A stretch of DNA of 64,000 nucleotides from Apostichopus japonicus (taxonomy: Eukaryota > Echinodermata > Holothuroidea > Aspidochirotida > Stichopodidae): NCBI RefSeq assembly GCF_037975245.1, contig NC_092569.1, positions 20,701,001 through 20,765,000 of the forward strand, given 5' to 3'. The position numbers were made by a program, and so were the translations under genes. Below the pieces are notes generated by a model, which saw only the letters and a list, made by a program, of their open reading frames with translations, was not told the origin of the DNA and made no database searches. Of the stretch, positions 1-11,171 are shown in pieces (position 1 is the first letter of the stretch; the number at the start of each line of letters is the position of its first letter).

Positions 1-360
1 TCTAATTAGCATTTTGAAATGGGGTCTTATATGATAGGAAATGATAACAAGTAAAAGTAAAGTCTTTATTATCACACAGGACACTTTTCGCGATCGATTA
101 TACTGTTGCCTGCTGGTAAATATCATTTAAAATTTCTAAAACTGTCATGAGATCGTTGATTGATGTTGAATGACAATGAATGTATGCAAAAAGATCAATA
201 TAAATGAGAGCACATTCATGTTTTTTTCCTAGAGCTAGAAAAGAACAATCGATAAAGCATATTGTTCTATAAGCTTGGAAAATCAAGACGGCTGACAGCC
301 TTCCTAGTCATATGAGTCTCTTCTAACGTATTTATGGCGGATTGCTTGACAGTATCTCCC
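1..360. repeat. Paralogous 3' flank of the FReD gene family
   Basis: This non-coding stretch is clearly similar to 58523-58880, for example in the shared text around the AATTAGCATT start and in the segment near 215-330. It lies downstream of gene 1, so the pair marks a duplicated downstream flank. A short open frame exists in both copies on the minus strand, but small indels put the two copies out of register, so I do not regard it as coding. Confidence 0.6.
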
Positions 361-1087
361 ATAAAATCTATCTTAATGTTAGTGTGCATTGATGATAAAA
401 TAAGCTATGACAAACACATTACAAAGTTCATGGCTAACGTAGTAAATGGTAAACAATGTATATTATATATGTATATTGTATAGATAGATTTTTTTCTCCC
501 CAATCTTCAAATATATATATTAGTATGTTTTGTCATTTCCTTCTTTTCTAGAGCTAGCTCATTTCCTTAATGATTATAAAACATATATACAAACTAAAAA
601 ATATAACATGTATCTATGGTAGATGTTGAAGTCAAAATTAACTAAATTTAATATAATTTCTTACATCTGACTACTGACTCTTTTGCAACGCAATCGATAA
701 TTAAAATTCAATATTTACCTTCTCTTTATCCTTATCTTGTGATAGGAGGGTGTAGAAGCCTTGTCAACTACAATTTTGAATTATAATAATTATAATCTGC
801 TGGTTTGGCAAAATTAAAGACGCAACCCACATTGTCACGATGAGGTGTTGTATAAACGAACCTTGAGTGATAAGCTTTTATTTACAATTCTTTATAAGCT
901 TAGCTTGTAGTGCTTTCATTATATAACCTGATGATGCATGTTCTTTAAGGAAAATTGTCACGATCCTCTCCAATCCTCTTTCTGGCTTCTAGCGATTACT
1001 ATTAGACATACATTGAGCAATATTTGTAAGGTCCATGGCGTAACGACTTCAAGGCAGATATGGTCGTTAACCTCTGTTAGTACAGCC
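361..1087. other. Non-coding region downstream of gene 1
   Basis: No gene is seen. Positions 700-1087 resemble the regions immediately downstream of gene 2 (23760-24262) and gene 4 (62820-63099), as expected for conserved 3' UTR and flank. A minus-strand AATAAA lies at 877-882, about 205 nt after the gene 1 stop, and is a plausible polyadenylation signal. Confidence 0.45.
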
Positions 1088-1338
1088 TCATAAGGGCTTA
1101 ATTTTCATATGCACTGCTACAACAGAACAGTTGTATTCGAGAGTATTTCTTTGAAACAAACATATTCCAGTATCCCAAGGGCCACCGTAGATTCCATTCA
1201 ACATAATAGCATGACAACCATTGAACCACCAGCCGCCGGGATGGAATTCACTAATAGCACAATTTTGAATAACTAAGTCATTGTCCTGATCGTAGGTAGT
1301 AAATTTCATATCCCGATGGTAATCCATGTAGTCATAAT
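1088..1338 (-). CDS. Gene 1 exon 10: C-terminal third of the FReD
   Basis: The exon begins in phase 1 after a TATCAAACAG acceptor and ends with a stop. It carries the family hallmarks DYHRDMKFTTYDQDND (calcium-site type acidic run) and GGWWFNGC, followed by NLNG-like LNGIYG and the terminal MKIKPL. The four cysteines are typical of the FReD C-terminal subdomain. The closest copy is gene 2 exon 9, with five residue differences by my count. Confidence 0.85.
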
Positions 1339-4300
1339 CTGTTTGATATAAAAAGAGAGTTTTTATACTAAGCTTCTTTAAAAATTCATAGGAAGACTTT
1401 TTACAAACTTATCCATTTCTTTTTACAGTTATTGTTACAGGCTAACTGAAAAAAAAACACAGATATGTCATATACTTTTCGGATGCAGTCTAAATGCTTC
1501 CTGTAGCCTAGACAAGCATGAAACCTCAATTTAGCATTGTGTACCTTTCAATTTTAGTTGAAGTATCCCAAGAACTTCGTTAGCATTTGCATATTAGTAA
1601 TTCCCCTTCGCACTCTTTCAAGTGTTTTAAGAGGTCTTGACAAATATGCTATGGCATTAAGAACAAACAACTATACATTTTACATTCAGTCAACAAAACC
1701 ATACCAAATTGAACTTGTCAGAGGCAGGTGATATTCGCGGAAAAATACGTACCAAAGCTCCCTGTGTAACTTCCAAGCGTTATCTCGTATTTTGTTGCCT
1801 CGGAGCTAATTCTAAAAAGATTGTAATGAAGATATTCACTGGCATCATTGGTGGTGTTGAACCAAATTTCAATTCTGAGTTGATGATCTCTCTCAGCTGA
1901 TATGACATGTATTTTCTCATTTCCAAGCCAGAAACTAGAATTGAGATCGCCAAATCCATCTCTGTAGGTTATCCAATCATTGAAAAATGACACAGAAGCA
2001 TCAACTCGCTTCTGAAACAGCTGTATAAAAAATAACCGCTTGTTTTAGAACGATACACAAGTTGAATATGTACAGTTTAACTGAAGGTGACAAGAGTTGC
2101 CTCTGGAAGAGATCTCATCATTGCTGAAATGAGTTTATGCGACGACGAAAGAATTGGGAAGACTTCATGATAATTAAGAAAAAACAAGGTTTGCAGAAGT
2201 TACTCAAGTGACGAACGTTTGGTATCGCTGGTCGAAATTTGACCCAGAGCGTAATATAAAGGGACTTATGCCGTCATTTAGTGAAGAATTTTGTTTGTAA
2301 AATGAGCGGCTAGTAGTAGCTTTGGGAACAATCTAAGATGGTAGTTAAAGATCGAAATATAAGTGAATGTTAGATTAAGTGGAATATAATCAACATCAGC
2401 GTCTTGTTTGCATGATCACAGGGTAATAGCAACTCCGCGGTTTAATTAGTAAGAGGACAGGAACATAACAGCGTGCAGCCACGTACACTGAAAATGTCGT
2501 CCAGCAATAGTGTTACAGACGTATGGGATAATATTAATAATATAAAAGAAAAAGCATCTGCAAAGGAACATTTACGAGTTATGGGAAATGTGAAATGACA
2601 AGTGTCTTGGTTTCGTGAAGAAAACTTACCATCCAACCACCTTTGCAATAAACTTGGAAAGGTCCATGTGCCCAAGAAGGCGGATGTATCAAATAAATGC
2701 CTTCTTCGGTGGACAAACCATTATAAACATCCTGACAGTTTGTGATTACTTGACAAGTCGTACCATTTCCCCAGTAGCCCTCTTTACATTCGCAAGATGA
2801 ACTTTGAACTTGTTTCTGGCATGTTGCATTATGACTGCAGGAGTATTCTTTACAGTGGAGAACATCATTTTCACATGTGCAACGTCTTGTGCAGTTTAAG
2901 TTAACATGCGATGATCCGTTCTGTGCAGAAATGTTAATAATTACAAGCAATGGGAAGATGAAGCTGTGCTGAAACGAGATTTTATTCAACGGCTGATATT
3001 GAATAATACGTCAGCGGAAAATGTAATTTCATATTAATTGTCTTTTTCAATCTAAATGTAATTGTAAAAATCTTTTCTGGTTTACCAAACGTTGGGACTG
3101 TCACACAAAACCATGAGAAAACAGAATTGTAATATAATTGCATGTCCTATATAAGGTAATGTTTCTGACCAACTTAAAGCTATCATGATAGTGAACTCCA
3201 AATGCAAATAAAATCAACCTTTTACACCAATAACGTTTAAAATGAATCTCCTTTTCTTATATCTATATCGCAAAAGGTTAAGGGGAACTTTTTCAACGCA
3301 ATCTGTACAGCTACATGAACAAAACATGTGCTTGCTATTTTATTTGTTGGTAGTGATGATATATAAGCTCTCAAACACATCTTCGTAGTTAAGGAAGTCT
3401 TGACATATCAGGAAAAATCACAACTGTCGAGTTGTGTGAAAATACCGAAATGACTCCTGTGGGCGAGAGGTAACACCCGCATTCTTCCAACGGTATGCAT
3501 GCTCCATCTCTGATTTGGAATCCATCTGGACATACGCACGTATAACCCGGTTCATCATTACAGCTCTTAAAACACCCATGGAGTCCTTCGGGATCATCGC
3601 ACGTAGTTTGGCATGAACAGTTCATCCATATCATGTTGGAAGGACAGGATTCTGAAGTATCATGAAATGTTCAATTCGGCCGTTGCAACAAGTGCTCTTA
3701 ACTATGAATACAACATCGTGACGGTTCTTTCAAATACTCATTTGGCCAAAGGTTTACAAAAATGAGAAATCCCTAGTTGATGTTTCTATATGCTATAGTT
3801 TCACCACTTGACTATGTATTGTCAGAGTGTTTCTAGCAAGTGTATTTTCAATCTAACCAAAGGTACTCTAACATATTGCGTAGAGTACGTATTGTGAGTG
3901 GTAGTTTGATTGGTGTGGCTATTTGAAATATTCTGATTGAAATATGAAACTAAGCTATCAAATATCTAGATACGTTATTGTAAATACCGTCTTATCGTTT
4001 ACACTTCATGTAATAGAGATACGGTAGAAACGTTAAACACTCGGGCAGTAGACTATTCACATATATCATAATATTTCTTACAATTTTGTCTACAATTTTG
4101 AACTGTAGAAATGTAGGCTTAATAGCATAGAGTTTTATATTACCTGTTGTAGGTGTCCGTGTTGTTGATACTTCATTTCTACGTGTAGTTGCTATGGTCG
4201 ATGACGGGTCAACGGTTGACATAAATAATTGCTTTTTATTCATAGATCGTGTTGTTTCATGTAAAATTCTCTCAGATAGCAAGTGACCTGTTGAGGACAT

Positions 4301-7142
4301 CGATGTTGTTGAAAATTCCTTTTTGTTGATAGTTGTCATTTTATCGGTTGACTGAAGCAACATTGTTTCATCTGTGGAGTACATGTTTGTACTTTTTCAT
4401 TGAATATGTTGTTGATCAAATGATAAATATCAAATTTTCTGATATTTCTAATAATCACAAATATAAAAGTTATAAGTGGACCTAAATATATTGTTGGTCC
4501 CGAGATAATTCAAAGCTAGACACATGAATGCGAACGTCAAATACTTAAATAGCAATGTTACAAGATTTTTTTTATTGATCCAAGCAACGTTACACCAACT
4601 ACATATGATGTTTACGTCAACAAGGATATTATTCTGTTTTATCAATATAAATGGTTCAGATTGACTCAATCCTGATAAAAAAAATACACCATATGTTACA
4701 TATACACCATATCTCTTTACCTGCTGTAGGCATCACTGTTGTTGACACCAAAGTCTCGAATCGCGTTGTCAATTCATTAGTTGACGGTGATATTCTCATC
4801 CCATCTGTTGAGTACACTGTAGTTGCTGATTGGTCACTCATATCCGTTCCCAATGTACTAATTGTATCTATAAACGAAACAGCGAAGGTGAGCTTTACAG
4901 TATGCATTGAAGTTCCGTTTTTTTTTTTATAATATATGCAAAACACATTACTTGATTTGTCTCAATGAACTTTACATAATATGATAGAAGAATCGGAACT
5001 AACTAACATTATTGTGCTAATCCATATAATCAGCTGTATTACTTTTTTATCCAGTAAACTAATTGTGACTTCTCTCATCTGTAAACGAAATGTTCAGTGT
5101 AAGCTGTTGTTCAATCGTTTTCAATATATGTTAACTCTTTAACATATGTAAACTAAGATAAATCTACATCAACTTTAACATGTTGGAAAAAAAATGTAAA
5201 CAGACTAAAGAACTAATATTGTCCTTTGCTAGTTGCTAAGACGAACATTTAAAATGCATCAGCATTTGAAAGGTGCATGTGAACATGTGAAGTTTCAAAC
5301 GAAACATTTATTGTATATTAAATTGGTTAAAATTCTTACACCTAAATATTACAATACTAGACAAAATATATGAAGAGAAGGGAATTACAAGTAAGCATCA
5401 CGTTACCTGTTGGGACCACCGATGATTTTTGAACTTCATTTTTGCTGGTGGTTGTCATTTTATTGGTTGACCGAAGCAATGTTGTTTCATCTATTGAGTA
5501 CATGGTTGTGAATAGTAATTCACTCGGTGTTGTTGCTAGTTTGTTTGGCAAATCATATATTGAATTAATGACAAAATATCACATTTTTTAAATATTGTAA
5601 AGAATTACATAAAGTTTTAATTGATCACGTAATATATTTTTAATCTCGAAATAAGTCAAAACTATACACGAATGGGCGTTATCATGCGTTTGTAAAATAT
5701 GTAAATAAGAATATTAACACACGACGTTACTTATTTTGTATAAGTCCAAGTAACGGTAGACCAACTACTTCTTGACAACATAATAAAGATGAGTATCATC
5801 TGTTTTATGTGGGATTCAGATACTGAGAAACGACATCATATGTTATCACGTTACCTGTTTTAGGCATCACTGTTGTCATTTCATCAGCTGACGGTGATAT
5901 TCTCATCCCATCTGTTGAGTACACTGTAGTTGCTGATTGGTCACTCATATCCGTTCCCAATGTACTTATTGTTTCTATAAACGAAACATCAAAGATGTGC
6001 GGTAATAATATGCACTGAGGTTCTTTGTTCTTTATCTCAGGTGTATTTAGATTCAAAATACATTACTTCATCTATCTGAATGTACCCTACATAATCTGAT
6101 AGAAAAATTAGAAAAAAAAACTCAAATGACATTATTGTTTTAAAGCATTTAATCGGTATTGCGTTGGAATCTATTAACCGAATTTTATAACAGAATTTAC
6201 CTCGTTGGTCTTGTTCACCACCTGCGTTCTTCATCATTAAATCTTCAAATTCGCAAAGACCTGAGAAAAGAAAATGAAAGTGAGTTATCAAGTAGCGATG
6301 AAACTGAAAGTTTGCAAAGATCAGATATAGATAAAATTGAAAAGCAGTGTATACCGATAACAAATACAAGCATATAGCCTAATGGTGTTAATGATCATAT
6401 AGTAACAAATTAATGTCAATGGTATCACATCGGGCTTTCGTCCAAAAAATTAAAAAGTAAAAGTAAAGAGAGGTTGTATTATTCTTTCTTGCGTTAAAAT
6501 TGTGATATTGCTATCTTTGTGACTGATGGTGTTGTGGTCGTCTGTGTTCATTTCTCCATTTAACACGTTTTATTGCTAAATTAATGTCCTCTAGAATAAT
6601 ACTGACGATTGGTAATATCGATTTTTTACAGTATTTTAGAATAAGATATCATTTTGGTAGTAGACTGTCATGCGTCGGTTGGAATTTAAAAAAAGTTCGT
6701 GTATTCCGATATTACACTATCAGGGCCTATTAGATTATATTAACCATGTCTTTCTCGCCACTCTCATATGAACATTTACTGAAAGAGAATACAATATGGT
6801 TGAATAATATGTGGGTTCAAAATATCCCACGACCTTATCAAAATTATCTTAATTTGGGAATAAGAATCGCTATGACCTTTGACATGATGAACTTATAGTC
6901 ACTGTGATTACGCAAGTGCCATTTATTATGAGGAAGTTTCGCCGTGTTTAGCAATGGCATAACACATGAATTATTCATTAATTGCACTGCAATTAATACT
7001 ATCTTAACCTTAAGTAATTAGATTGTACTAAAATGATAATTTCGTTTTGTTACTTACCCATCGCTATCACGAAATCGATGTTCTGCCTAATCAGTAATCC
7101 AGCAAGAAAGATGTAGGTCCATTTAACAAGGCAATTAGCCAT
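1088..7142 (-). CDS. Gene 1: secreted mucin-TIL-EGF-fibrinogen-related protein, 10 exons
   Basis: I assembled ten exons on the minus strand: 7142-7058, 6260-6201, 5974-5855, 5535-5407, 4867-4721, 4371-4144, 3651-3446, 2920-2630, 2020-1753 and 1338-1088. All have GT-AG junctions with matching phases and give a 594-residue protein. Order: signal peptide (about 1-28), acidic then Ser/Thr-rich stalk (29-256), TIL domain (257-325), VWC/EGF-like segment (326-385) and fibrinogen C-terminal domain (386-594). FReD proteins of this kind are usually secreted lectin-like recognition proteins. Calcium binding and glycan or acetyl-group recognition are family knowledge, not shown here. Sequons such as NGSS, NATC and NSSF suggest N-glycosylation, and the stalk suggests O-glycosylation. 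There is no membrane segment beyond the signal peptide. The weakest junctions are the acceptors of the 5535 and 4371 exons, and extra exons cannot be excluded. Confidence 0.8.
1753..2020 (-). CDS. Gene 1 exon 9: middle of the FReD
   Basis: The phase 0 acceptor TTTTTATACAG leads into LFQKRVDASVSFFNDW, then GFGDLNSSFWLGNEKIH. The exon ends in phase 1 at a GTACGT donor. The DGFGDL..FWLGN block is diagnostic of fibrinogen-related domains. Confidence 0.88.
2630..2920 (-). CDS. Gene 1 exon 8: VWC/EGF-like segment and start of the FReD
   Basis: The exon is phase 0 at both ends, from a TTTCTGCACAG acceptor to a GTAAGT donor. It encodes a CTRRCTCENDVLHC stretch resembling the segment that often follows TIL domains, then an EGF-like module ending GYWGNGTTC, then NCQDVYNGLSTEEGIY as the first FReD strand. 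The usual CDM..DGGGWTV loop is replaced by the short YCKGGWM across the splice. Confidence 0.85.
3446..3651 (-). CDS. Gene 1 exon 7: TIL cysteine-rich domain
   Basis: A phase 1 acceptor and a phase 0 donor (TCG/GTATTT) bound a 68-residue module with 11 cysteines in TIL spacing: ESCPSN, MNCSCQTTC, LHGCFKSC, YTCVCPDGF, GACIPLEECGC. TIL domains occur in serine-protease inhibitors and in large secreted matrix and mucin proteins. No reactive-site loop function can be claimed here. Confidence 0.85.
4144..4371 (-). CDS. Gene 1 exon 6: fused Ser/Thr-rich stalk exon
   Basis: This 76-codon exon is phase 1 at both ends, rich in Thr and Ser, and begins DETMLLQSTDKMTT. Its first half resembles exon 4 of this gene and its second half resembles gene 2 exon 5. 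The boundary reads SSTG followed by an unused GT, so it looks like two stalk exons joined by loss of the intron between them. The acceptor CTCCACAG was chosen because a stop lies just upstream in frame. Confidence 0.55.
4721..4867 (-). CDS. Gene 1 exon 5: Ser/Thr-rich stalk, type A
   Basis: A 49-codon phase 1-1 exon with the text TLGTDMSDQSATTVYSTDGM, nearly identical to exon 3 but with a longer tail (TTRFETLVSTTVMPTAG). The acceptor is CGTTTATAG and the donor GTAAAG. The repetition of type A and type B exons shows that the stalk grew by exon duplication. Confidence 0.7.
5407..5535 (-). CDS. Gene 1 exon 4: Ser/Thr-rich stalk, type B
   Basis: A 43-codon phase 1-1 exon carrying the type B signature SIDETTLLRSTNKMTT and ending VVPTG at a GTAACG donor. 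The upstream acceptor AAACTAG has a weak pyrimidine tract. A shorter form starting at the internal ATAG/ATGAA site would also keep the frame. Confidence 0.6.
5855..5974 (-). CDS. Gene 1 exon 3: Ser/Thr-rich stalk, type A
   Basis: A 40-codon phase 1-1 exon, TISTLGTDMSDQSATTVY onward, ending VMPKTG at a GTAACG donor. Its surrounding intron sequence also matches that of exon 5, so exon and flanks were duplicated together. Confidence 0.7.
6201..6260 (-). CDS. Gene 1 exon 2: short acidic spacer
   Basis: A 20-codon phase 1-1 exon (LCEFEDLMMKNAGGEQDQRG) between a TTTTCTTTTCTCAG acceptor and a GTAAAT donor. It joins the signal peptide to the stalk. The second exons of genes 2 and 3 occupy the same position and phase but share little sequence. 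Confidence 0.6.
7058..7142 (-). CDS. Gene 1 exon 1: signal peptide
   Basis: The ATG opens MANCLVKW, followed by a hydrophobic core and a small-residue end, with a phase 1 GTAAGT donor. The same MAN start and phase are seen in gene 3, which supports this start codon. Upstream on the minus strand is an ATTGGTT (CCAAT-type) element but no clear TATA box. Confidence 0.7.
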
Positions 7143-8449
7143 CTTCGAGTTGAAATAAATGTTCAGTACTCTTACAAGCTCAAACCAATAGTATTCTAAC
7201 CAGATGAGCTAGATCGTATCTAAAGTCGCAAACAGTTACCAGATAGAACTGTCTATTACAAATTTTATGCCAACCTCATTCGGTAATAAATATGAAATAA
7301 ATATGTAATTAAAGCAATAAATGTTTACTCCGCCGAATTCGATATTACAGCCTGCTGTTTTGCCATTTTAAGCACAAACAGGTTTATTAGTGACACTATA
7401 TTGTAAGGAAAAAAATTGTGCCACAGGAAATTTGTCAATTAGGTAGAGAATAAATATTCATTTAGGTTAAATTTCACATCTTTGTTCAAGAAAAGAGGGT
7501 AGTTTATGTCATTAAAGAAATTCGATACACTTTTGAAAATACAAAGCGCATATGAATTTAACAGGTAACATTACTTGGTAATGTTATTTGAAGCTTTAAC
7601 GATTCATAATTTGGAACAATTGTTGAGTATGTCTAGTAAATATACATGTTACTGCTTCCTCTGAAATCTTCTTCCAATGAAGTTGGGAAAATTGCTTTTT
7701 AATAAACTTTGCCCAAAAAACATTTCTTTCAATGTTAAATATCACATATAGTGCATGGCCATTGACGTCACACTAGCCCCGCCCCAAAAAAAAAAACGGT
7801 GAATATTATATTGGGAACATAATTATTAGATCCAGGGCATGTCGTGGCAGCATTAATTGCTTTATATCATTGAGTTGCAGTTGATCAATATAATTGCCCA
7901 AGAAAAACTGAGCGTACCTCTCAGTGATTCAGCTATCGACCGCTACTGTCGGAAAATCCCACGACAAGGTTGCTCTTCTCGTTAAACTTATTGCATACCA
8001 AAGCAGCCCTTAATTGTGAATGCCAGACGTAAGCTAAAGTCTACGTGATTGTAATTTCTGACAACCTGGCCCATCAAAACTAATCTCTGCTGAACAAAAC
8101 TCAAAAGTTACGGGAAGTATATCGATGTTGACCTTGGGTCGGCAGGATCATTGCCATGATAAAGTCTGCAGATGATCACCAGTCTAAAGTTGTTGTTTCT
8201 GGTACTCGTGACTTAGCTGTGAGGTGTTATTATTAATACTTTTTAACGCCATGACTAAGTCAGAATTATCAAATTCCATTTTTTTAATTGTTATAATCGT
8301 TCTTTTTATATTGGAAAATGTACTTACGTTATTGCTGTGTTAGTTCATGCAATCAGCTACACATTCTTCTGGCAACAAATTGTTTATCATTTTGTCTATA
8401 CCAGTTTTACGGACGTAACTAATAATATTGATGGACTAGCCACACTAGT
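7143..8449. other. Upstream region of gene 1, no gene seen
   Basis: No supportable coding region. A perfect TGACGTCA (CRE-type) palindrome at 7763-7770 sits beside a CCCCGCCCC box, about 620 bp upstream of the gene 1 start. This may be chance. Positions 7850-8330 have broken frames that could be the decayed upstream part of the LINE fragment that follows. Confidence 0.3.
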
Positions 8450-8830
8450 AATGACTTAACTGCAAATGAATTTGTCAATGTCTTTCCTGTAAATGAGAAT
8501 TGTGAGCCTTCTATTCTTCATATAAATGCACGCAGTCTTTACAAAAAATATTGACTCAATTAACAATATGCTGAAGCACTTTGGGAGTTCACCTAATTTG
8601 TTTGCAATATGAGAAAGTTTGATCAATAGCACAACATTATACGAATTGTATATTATTGATGGATATAACTTTGTTCATAACGTTATGATTGATAGAAAGG
8701 AGAGGGGCGTGGCTATTTACGTTAAAAGTAATATTAGTTTTGTAAACAGGGATGAACTCAGTACGCACCTCAATAATGACTCTGATCATATTTTCATTGA
8801 GGTATCATCGTACGTTATAAGGACAGAATA
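8450..8830 (+). mobile_element. LINE endonuclease fragment
   Basis: With a few stops and frame changes the translation reads PSILHINARSLYK, then NNMLKHFGSS, then DGYNFVHNV and GVAIYVKSN, ending DHIFIEVSS. This is the N-terminal half of an apurinic-type endonuclease domain as found in CR1/L2-type LINEs. No reverse transcriptase follows, so this is an isolated decayed piece. Confidence 0.65.
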
Positions 8831-8919
8831 AAAAATAAAAAAAAGTTCATCTCAAAGTGTCGCCCTAGTAACAGGTCTCCAAACCGTGATATAAGATGAA
8901 ATAGGTTCACACGACCGTT

Positions 8920-9048
8920 TGCGTCCAGTTGTGTGATGATCGCCGCACAGGCGTGAAACTCGGGTAACAACATGCTTTTAATTATCGTATAGGTATACTA
9001 TATTACGTACTTGTACATCGAGCACCTTTGCAGCAGGAATTCAACACC

Positions 9049-9056
<8 letters not shown>
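8920..9056 (+). ncRNA. Hammerhead-ribozyme-like repeat, copy 1
   Basis: Positions 8928-8971 can be folded as a hammerhead. Stem I pairs GTTGT (8928-8932) with ACAAC (8967-8971). The core-like GTGATGA is at 8933-8939. Stem II pairs CGCC (8941-8944) with GGCG (8950-8953). GAAA lies at 8955-8958, and a tiny stem III with loop TCGG leads to a GTA cleavage-type triplet at 8964-8966. Against this, the core C is a G, and the stem II base pair next to the core is T-T. A related copy at 22880-23012 keeps CT at the core start. The motif is probably a decayed ribozyme of a Penelope-like or retrozyme element. Confidence 0.4.
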
Positions 9057-9092
<36 letters not shown>

Positions 9093-9113
9093 AATTCAAC
9101 ACCTGAATCTGTG

Positions 9114-9200
<87 letters not shown>
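9053..9200. repeat. (TA)n microsatellite, interrupted
   Basis: Two TA runs (9053-9090 and about 9115-9200) are separated by a second copy of the GGAATTCAACACCTGAAT motif that also ends the upstream repeat. The tract directly abuts the GIY-YIG fragment. Confidence 0.9.
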
Positions 9201-9201
<1 letters not shown>

Positions 9202-9397
9202 CTGCAATGTTCGGAGGCAGGGTATCGTTTTTGTTGTTGATATTACTAAAACGTAAGCGACACCGAGAGACTGTTTCACCTACATAATTGCCCTTTTCAC
9301 AAAGAACGTCGCAATATATTATGTAAATGGCATTGCTAGTATCACAAGAGAAGGAAGAGGGTCTTAGACCATTGTCAACATTGGGAATTTCAAACAC
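9199..9397 (-). mobile_element. Penelope-like element GIY-YIG endonuclease fragment
   Basis: The minus-strand frame has [20 protein letters not shown] followed by [10 protein letters not shown], matching the GIY-YIG nuclease pattern (IYxIxC ... YVGET ... LRxR) that ends Penelope-like retroelements. Only the first part of the domain remains before the TA tract. The hammerhead-like repeat next to it is consistent with a Penelope origin, although it lies on the other strand. Confidence 0.55.
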
Positions 9398-9800
9398 AAT
9401 ACCCGGGGTAACACGGGGGTAAATCTGACACCCAGGTTTTCCGCTACGGAAATTACCGGTGGAGGTGGAAACTCAGGTAAGAAAGTTTGGAGGAAGTGAA
9501 TTGAAATCTGAGGTTGGGGGGCTGACGAAAAGCTAGCATGGGGTTTACCTTAAAGGATTTCCTACAGACTAATCGTCTATGAATGACGCAAACCCTGTTT
9601 GATAGAGCTCATAAAGGATATGATGAGCAGTTTATTATTTCTTTTCGCTTATCTTGAAACGTCCATATCATTGCTTTCAGCCGTGTCTTAATCTTTTTTG
9701 ACAAATCTAAAACATGTTACATTAAAAGGAGGATATTTCAATATATTATGATGTTACAGATCGTAAATCTCTACACACGTGTACAATACCTAAGGTGCTC
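9398..9800. other. No feature recognised
   Basis: Ordinary AT-rich sequence with a slightly GC-richer patch at 9400-9520. I see no coding or repeat signal. Confidence 0.3.
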
Positions 9801-9814
9801 CAAACAAAATTTCT

Positions 9815-9995
9815 TATGGATGTATGCATGCTCCATCTCTGATTAAGAATCCATCTGGATAAACACACAAACAATTTGTTTCATCATCACACCTCTTAAA
9901 ACAAACATTGAGTCCGTCGAGATTATCGCACGTAGTTTGGCATGAACAGTTCATCCTATCATATTGGTTGGACAGGATTCTGAGGTGTAATGAAA
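9815..9995 (-). pseudogene. Broken TIL exon of a FReD-family paralogue
   Basis: The minus-strand sequence starts like the TIL exons of genes 1 and 2 (ESCPTNM in the first frame). A one-base deletion then shifts it to MNCSCQTTCDNLDGLNVC and CVYPDGFLIRDGACI. A TAA follows HP, where the functional copies have LEECGC, and one cysteine pair is altered. Flanking sequence up to about 10085 matches the intron upstream of the gene 2 TIL exon. Confidence 0.75.
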
Positions 9996-10089
9996 TGTAG
10001 TTGACAGTCGAAACAATTGTTCTTAAGCATGGATTCAACAACGTGCAGTTTCTTTCAAATGCTCACCTAGCAACATGTTTAAACAAGAG

Positions 10090-11170
10090 CATCAATGACG
10101 CAGTATCTCAATACTGGAAGTTCTAATTTCGATACCTAGTTTCATATGTTTGCTCTGACTCTACAATTATCAATATCAATCATGGTACAACAAAAACAGA
10201 ACTTGCATTTACGCTACTTTGTCACGAAAAGTCTCTGCAGGTTACACTTTATCCTGCGAGTGTTGCCTTTAGCGCCCATTGCCTGTTTGTCGAGAGAACG
10301 GCGTTGCAAGGTTTAGTAAAGTCATAGAATATTTAAGAACTTGATTTTTATGTGGTACCCTTCATCTTGGGTCAGTTTCTGTTGGACTTTTTGGTCATAT
10401 AGTTTATGATGTATCAGGTTCCTAGACATCAATCAGCTTATCTTCGTGATGAATTGAAAAGTATTTATGGATACGTGAAATGTACATCTTATGTAGGAAC
10501 TTCTTGTTAATTTTTCTTCACACTGGTGAATATGAATGTACGATTTAGTGCAAAAGAATATAACAGGAATGTGTTTTTTTCAAGGTTAATCAAAGTTTAT
10601 TGAATCAAGGCAATGAATGAAATGGCGTGAAAAGTACTGAATTAAATTAAGAAGTCCAAAAAGTTACTATATCCCAAGTGCCCACATAGGAGAATTCAAC
10701 CTGCAGATGCAGAAAGAGTCCTGAAAATGAAAGAAAACAAAAATAAATGTTAACAGAACGTTGGATAATAGGAGACAATATACAAAGTCACATGACGAAT
10801 GACTTCACATTGCTTTTAAATGAACAAGCCCATATTACATAACACGTTGTAGAGGAACTTGTAAATGCATTTTCTCTCTGAAAATGTCAGAAACATACAG
10901 CATTACAGGGTGAAGAACTTCGAAACAAAGTGAAATATGCACATGCACAACCAAAAACCAACCAAACACTGTACGAAAATTCAGTGCACACTTATCTATT
11001 GGGCAAAGTAGAGAACCAATGTTCACTTGTCATTGACTCGACCAACCTGTAATGTAGCCTACAGTGACTTAATCCAGAATTAGCAGGTGGGCCTATGTAT
11101 CTGGGTACACCGGATAACATCACACAAGCGTAAAACTATACTAAGAACTAACCAGAGCCAACCAAGGAAG
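10090..11170. other. Non-coding, no feature recognised
   Basis: No coding or repeat signature. This is the left part of the approximately 10-kb insertion that separates the broken TIL exon at 9.8 kb from its matching upstream sequence at 20.2 kb. Confidence 0.3.
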
Positions 11171-11171
11171 T

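Noticed and set aside
98-286. Short frame also seen at 58620-58811, which looked like a conserved small gene
   Set aside because: The two copies are shifted by indels relative to each other, so similarity is at DNA level (duplicated flank), not protein level.
9041-9397. Long minus-strand frame including a Tyr-Ile repeat
   Set aside because: The Tyr-Ile part is a TA microsatellite. Only the terminal GIY-YIG part is meaningful.
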